This document shows positions 59,689-64,000 of a stretch of 64,000 bases of DNA, piece by piece. The DNA is from Trametopsis cervina (lineage: Eukaryota; Basidiomycota; Agaricomycetes; Polyporales; Irpicaceae): positions 20,976 through 84,975 of the forward strand of contig MU278385.1 in assembly GCA_022385755.1 (NCBI GenBank), in the 5' to 3' direction. The translations under genes and the position numbers were made by a program. The notes below the pieces were generated by a model. The model saw nothing but the letters and a program-made list of their open reading frames with translations, searched no databases and was not told where the DNA came from. How positions within the stretch are numbered: the stretch's first letter is position 1; each line of letters starts with the position of its first letter.

Positions 59689-62600
59689 TTAGACTTGAGA
59701 GAGGATTCCATTAGGGTAGTCCATAGTAATTACGGGGTGAGCCTCGTCTTCAACTGGTTCGTCATTTTCTTCATCATATCGGTATTGCGGCCTGTCACCG
59801 CCATATCCCTCGAGCCCTTTGTTCACAGACATAAGGACATCAGACAAATGAACAAGGCCACGCGACGCCGGGCGCGCTTCCAACGCTTCCTTGAGAACGA
59901 GCAATGTTGCAGAGGCATCACGCGTATCGTTGTCTGATCCCTCCTCTGATTGTTCTGCCTCGTTCGCTGCGACCTTCTTCTCGAGATATTGCACAAATGC
60001 CGCCAGTTCTTTCGACAACTTGGTCCCTCTCGACAGTCTACCCTCTGCTTCTAGCGACAGCAATGTGTCTTTGAGGCTGAGCAGTTCCTTCTTCTGCTCG
60101 ACGGCGTTAAATGGTCTGCTGTTCCAGTTCGGCGACAGGTTGTATGCAATGCGGACAGCGTCTTTGATATTGGGAGCGCATGCCTCGTCGAGCTTCGACG
60201 TGAAAGCACTATGAGCAGCTGTCTCGAGCGGGGTGGTACCCACACTATTCTCAAGGGTCAGGGCCTCGACCGGCCCTGCTTCAGCAATGATACGAGTGAT
60301 CTTCGGGTTGTTCGATGTCACTGCAATATGCAAAGGGGTGGATCCAGAGGCGTCTCGTATCAGATATTGGGCCACTTCAATCCGCGTCAACGCACGAACT
60401 GCACGGAGGTTCTCCCTCTTTGCAGCAATGTGGAGTGGCTGAACGAAAGTGCTGAGCTTTCTCGCATAGGAACAGAATCAAGAGAGACGTACTATGGCAC
60501 GGGAATGTTTCATTTGCTGGCGAAGGAGCGTCTTTGTGACGTCTCTCGGCAACTGCGCTAGAACATATTCAAGCAGTTCAAAGTGCTCGTCGCCGACCGA
60601 AGCACATAGAATATGGTATATGTTTCTCCTATAACATCATGCATATCAGCGCAGTCGTTGAACTGATCGCTTTTTACATACCCGTCGTTATCTGTTTCCA
60701 TTGGAGATACACCCTTGGCGAGTAGAAGATCAAATAGTGCATGAGTGCTTCCCCAGCGTACAGCAGCCAGAATGTTGTTGAACCCGTGCTTTAGTTGACT
60801 GCGGAAATGATAAGCCTTCATTGAATAGTAATCTAAAATATGCTCACCGAATGTGCAGATATCCTTCCATCTCTGTAGCCCGTAAAGTGAAGAGCATCTC
60901 CACTATATCCGCACGCTTACTGAGAATTGCGGCGGTCAGCACTGTCTCATTTACACCGTTTGGTCCCCATCCCAGCATCGCCGGAAGAGCGGCCCCTAAA
61001 TCTGATATCTTGCGCAAGAGTTTGGCCTTGTTGTCGCCATGCGCGGACGCGTAAAATCTGTATGCAGCCAGCGGCTGGTCGCTTGCAAGATACCTCACTG
61101 TGGCCGCCGAGCTACTCATTGCCGCATTCCATACCAGGGGAATGACTCGACCGACGTATTTTCTTGGAGCATTAGGGTCTCCTTGACTGGCAAGATCTTT
61201 CCTCTTCTTTCCGTGAACATTAAGACCCAGATACGTTTTTCTTGAGGGTTCTTGAACGTCTTCGGCGCCTATCACATCGATAGGTTTGGTGATCTGGATT
61301 CCTTCTCCAGTACGACGAATGTACTCGTCCAGCATCGCAGGTCGGTCATAACGTATGAGCTGGAGCAATATGGCTCCACCCAGAACATCTTCGGGAAGAG
61401 AACTTGCTGTATTGAGGAGCTGCATAAACGCTTCAAAGTCATCCTCGACGATGGCCTTTCCAAACGGAGTCAGTAAGAGAACCTCTTCCTTATCCTTCCA
61501 CAGAAGGGGGGCATTGACGTGGTGTAGCATGAGGCTTGGGTGTACTGGTACTCGGATATCAGAGTGACGCTTCGCTATGTCTATAAAGTTTACGGGCTCT
61601 CCGTCAATATCCATGTCGTCTTCATCTGAATCGTCGTCGTCGTCGTCGCTTTCGTCATCTGGATCGTCATCTACACATTGGAATTGTATCAGAAAACCCA
61701 CGGATTAATGAAGCATGAGGGCATGATCTATACCTAACGACAGGATTTTGGTCTCGAATTTTTTCTCGACAGGGTCTCCAGGGCTGTATTGTGCCGTCGC
61801 TATGGCAAGAATAAGTTTGACGGTGTCCCATTTACGAGCAAGGATGGCAAGATACAGCGGGGTAAAACCTGCAAAGAGCTCAGTACTATACGCAGTAATT
61901 TGTGTTTCAACTACATACCTTGATAGGGAATGCCCCAATGTGAGGATATCTGAATAGGCGTATCGGGAGTCTTCTGGCTATGCTGTGGCATACACAATTG
62001 CTTGATCTTAGCATTGTCTCCTTCGTAGCACGCTGCGAATAGTTCCTCGTAAAGCGGAATTGTGGTCTTTGGCACAGCTTGATGTCCGTACGTAGCGCCG
62101 TGCCTGTAAAATGTCTTCTCGCGACCAGCAAAGCCCGAGCCCGTGGCGTTCTGTGATTGCGACGGAATATCGGGGACGTAGATGTGTCTGCCGCTGGTAT
62201 CTGCATTATCCTTGCCTTCGCTAGAGAAAAGCTCGGTTGCTGTCTTGGCACTATGCGCAACGAGTAGATTCTCCACCTCTGAGAAATATGCTTTGATCCC
62301 GTCCAGAGGAAATTCCTGCTCACTCTGAGCGGTCTGATGTACGCTGTCACATTCCGATATGACCTCCAACACTTTTTTTCGCCAGACCGGGAGCTCCATT
62401 GTTCGTGTCCCTCCGGGCAAGAGCCCGGAAAATAGCCTGGGGCCCTGCGCAACAGTCGAAACAGTAGAGGGTACAGAAAATAGCCTGGGGCCTTGCGCAA
62501 CAGTCGAAACAGCAGAGGGTACCAGTTGTGGAAGGGAAGCAGAGCCAAAGAGACCTAAATGATGGCCCCCGTCTACGGGTGCTGGAGTAGGATTCAAGTT

Positions 62601-63978
62601 CTCCGCTGCCTGTGGGCTCGTTGTCGGCTGTGATGCCCTAAGCTTCTGCAAGAGCATGCGTATATAATCGAGATAGGTGAGACGGGTTGTGGCGTCGACA
62701 CGTCGAGAGTCCGCAAGTCGCTCATTGACATCAGCACCCAATGCGACCAAGAGGTGTATTGATTCGCGATATGTTACTATCGCCGCTTCGATAGGAGTAG
62801 GTACTCTCATGGTCGATACTGCTTGAACATGCTGCTCATTCTTGAGTCTGCGTCCTCAGTGTCAGCCACCCACAAACCAAACATGACGCGAAACACACGC
62901 ACTTCAGCTCCCGTGCCCTCTCGAGGTCATCGTCGGTTATGGAGAGATTTGTGCCATAAGCTAACAGGGTAGCGAGGGTGGAATAAGAGCCAATGTTGAC
63001 CGCTGACACCACAGGGAAAATCACAGGATTGTAGGCTTGCATATGAGGGACATGTATGACAGCTTTAGCGTTCGGATCACAACGCAGGAACGTAGAAACC
63101 AGCTTCGGCTTTGGTACACAGATCATTCGATGGAGGACAGTGGCAAGATTTTCGTCCGCCTCGGATGTGACGACGCCGGTGGCAAGTAGCTTCTCAGCGA
63201 TTAGACAGGCGGTATCCTCGTCTTCAGTGACTGCAGTAAGCATCAGGGAGTGGCCATATGTGTTCCCATATGGCGACGGAATCTTGGCGACAAGCTTTGT
63301 GTTCGCGCCTGAAGCTATGAGTAGATCCAATGTCGCAATCGACCCAGAAGTGATGGCATAATGGAGTGGTGAAAGCGCGTAGTCCCAGTCCTGCACGTCA
63401 ATCTCAAACACATCAGGTTCTTCGCTCTCGTCCTCAGGAATATTCCCGTCGCCTTCCTTCGCTTTATCGTCTTCTCCTTTTGCAGAGTGATCTTCGTCCC
63501 CATCGTTCGATTCCCAATCATCCTCACTGCTGTCATGCATTTCGCTGTCGGAGTCTCTGTCGCTTTGATCTTCAATATCAATAGACTTCGTATCCTTCAA
63601 TTGGGCGGCTTCCTCTTCAGCTGCCTTGGCGGCCTCCGCATTCACAGCGCTGCGCTCCAACAGCTTCTTCACAACAGAGGGCATGTTCAGCTGAGCGGCG
63701 AGATGCAAGACGGTCCTCCCATCTACAAGCCTAGCCGTCATTCTAGCATTTGCGTCCACCAGATCAAAAGCGATATCGGCAGCTTTGCAAAGCACAGCAA
63801 CTTGTAGAGGAGTGCGGCCTACGTGATCCCGGCGATTGACATCCATACCTTGTGCAATCATGTTCGCAACAGCCGTCCGATCGTGGGATGCAATTGCGGA
63901 AAACAACTTCTCCACGGGACCAACGTAAGCTTGTTCGGCCCATTCACCGTCGTCGATGGGGTTGAAGCTTCCGGACAT
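59689..63978 (-). CDS. long ankyrin-repeat protein with acidic spacers
   Basis: Read from MSGSFNPIDDGEW (63978) down to a stop at 59689-59691. Ankyrin repeats at the N-terminus (DHVGRTPLQVAVLCKAADIA, DGRTVLHLAAQLNMPSVVKK), then an acidic spacer, another set (ALSPLHYAITSGSIATLDLL), a Ser/Pro-rich linker with a duplicated 16-residue unit (STVAQGPRLFS), a second block (LYEELFAACYEGDNAKIKQL, TPLYLAILARKWDTVKLILA), a second acidic spacer with a GAC-type trinucleotide run, further repeats (TPFGKAIVEDDFEAFMQLL, GSTPLHIAVTSNNPKITRII) and a helical tail. The total is over 1,200 residues in about nine exons. Ankyrin arrays bind proteins; no catalytic domain was recognised, so its partners are unknown. 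Exon joins in the 60430-60830 region are not resolved. Confidence 0.75.
62427..62522. repeat. 48-bp tandem duplication inside the ankyrin gene
   Basis: Two adjacent in-frame copies begin GAAAATAGCCTGGGGCC and continue through CGCAACAGTCGAAACAG, differing at about three bases. On the minus strand they encode a doubled 16-residue stretch in the disordered linker. Confidence 0.8.
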
Positions 63979-64000
63979 AGACTGTCGACCTGGGTCCTCG

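Overview
The window is nuclear DNA of a filamentous fungus, almost certainly a mushroom-forming basidiomycete (Agaricomycete). The evidence is many GT-AG introns of about 45-85 nt that cut nearly every gene, a tightly packed gene-dense half, and a Ty1/copia and pogo-type transposon load. I cannot name a species from the sequence alone.

Region 1, about 1-26.1 kb, is an AT-rich, gene-poor transposon island. It holds a decayed pogo/Fot1-type (DDE_1) transposase on the minus strand (1018-5363) split by another insertion. It also holds four copies (A 2143-4486, B 6630-8684, C 19277-21912, D 23438-25668) of a non-autonomous element whose ends share the 15-bp inverted motif GTTACGATTCCTGAG. These copies carry internal repeated modules and 21-bp minisatellites; B, C and D also carry a tRNA-like Pol III promoter box pair. 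A Ty1/copia element (11755-17117) is broken by one stop and two frameshifts, and its two LTRs are in inverted, not direct, orientation. An older minus-strand copia fragment (9715-11754) carries about 1.2 kb of intron-bearing non-retroelement sequence inside its RNase H region. A decayed DDE-like gene (17.1-18.7 kb) and an orphan gene remnant (21.9-23.2 kb) fill the rest.

Region 2, about 26.1-64 kb, is compact and gene-dense. In order: a GW/WG-repeat protein (-), an STB6-like protein (+), an unknown coiled-coil protein (+), a small membrane protein (+), a CCDC47-like ER protein (-), an unknown 150-aa protein (+), a rhodanese/Cdc25-like protein (+), DDB1 (-), a short/branched-chain acyl-CoA dehydrogenase (+), a Hem25/SLC25A38-type mitochondrial glycine carrier (-), a nucleolin/Gar2-type protein (-), a Rab escort protein (+) followed by a 225-bp MITE, Kgd4/MRPS36 (+), proteasome subunit alpha1 (-), RNA polymerase III largest subunit (+), a CPA2-type Na+/H+ exchanger (+) and a long ankyrin-repeat protein (-) that reaches the window end.

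The region 2 genes are ordinary housekeeping functions and do not form one pathway. Several are paired head to head over short shared promoters: GW protein/STB6-like, CCDC47/150-aa protein, DDB1/acyl-CoA dehydrogenase, nucleolin/Rab escort protein and proteasome alpha1/Pol III. Exon joins for the GW protein, STB6-like, Kgd4, rhodanese and 150-aa genes were worked out by hand and keep the reading frame. Joins for the very long genes (DDB1, Pol III, ankyrin) are only approximate.
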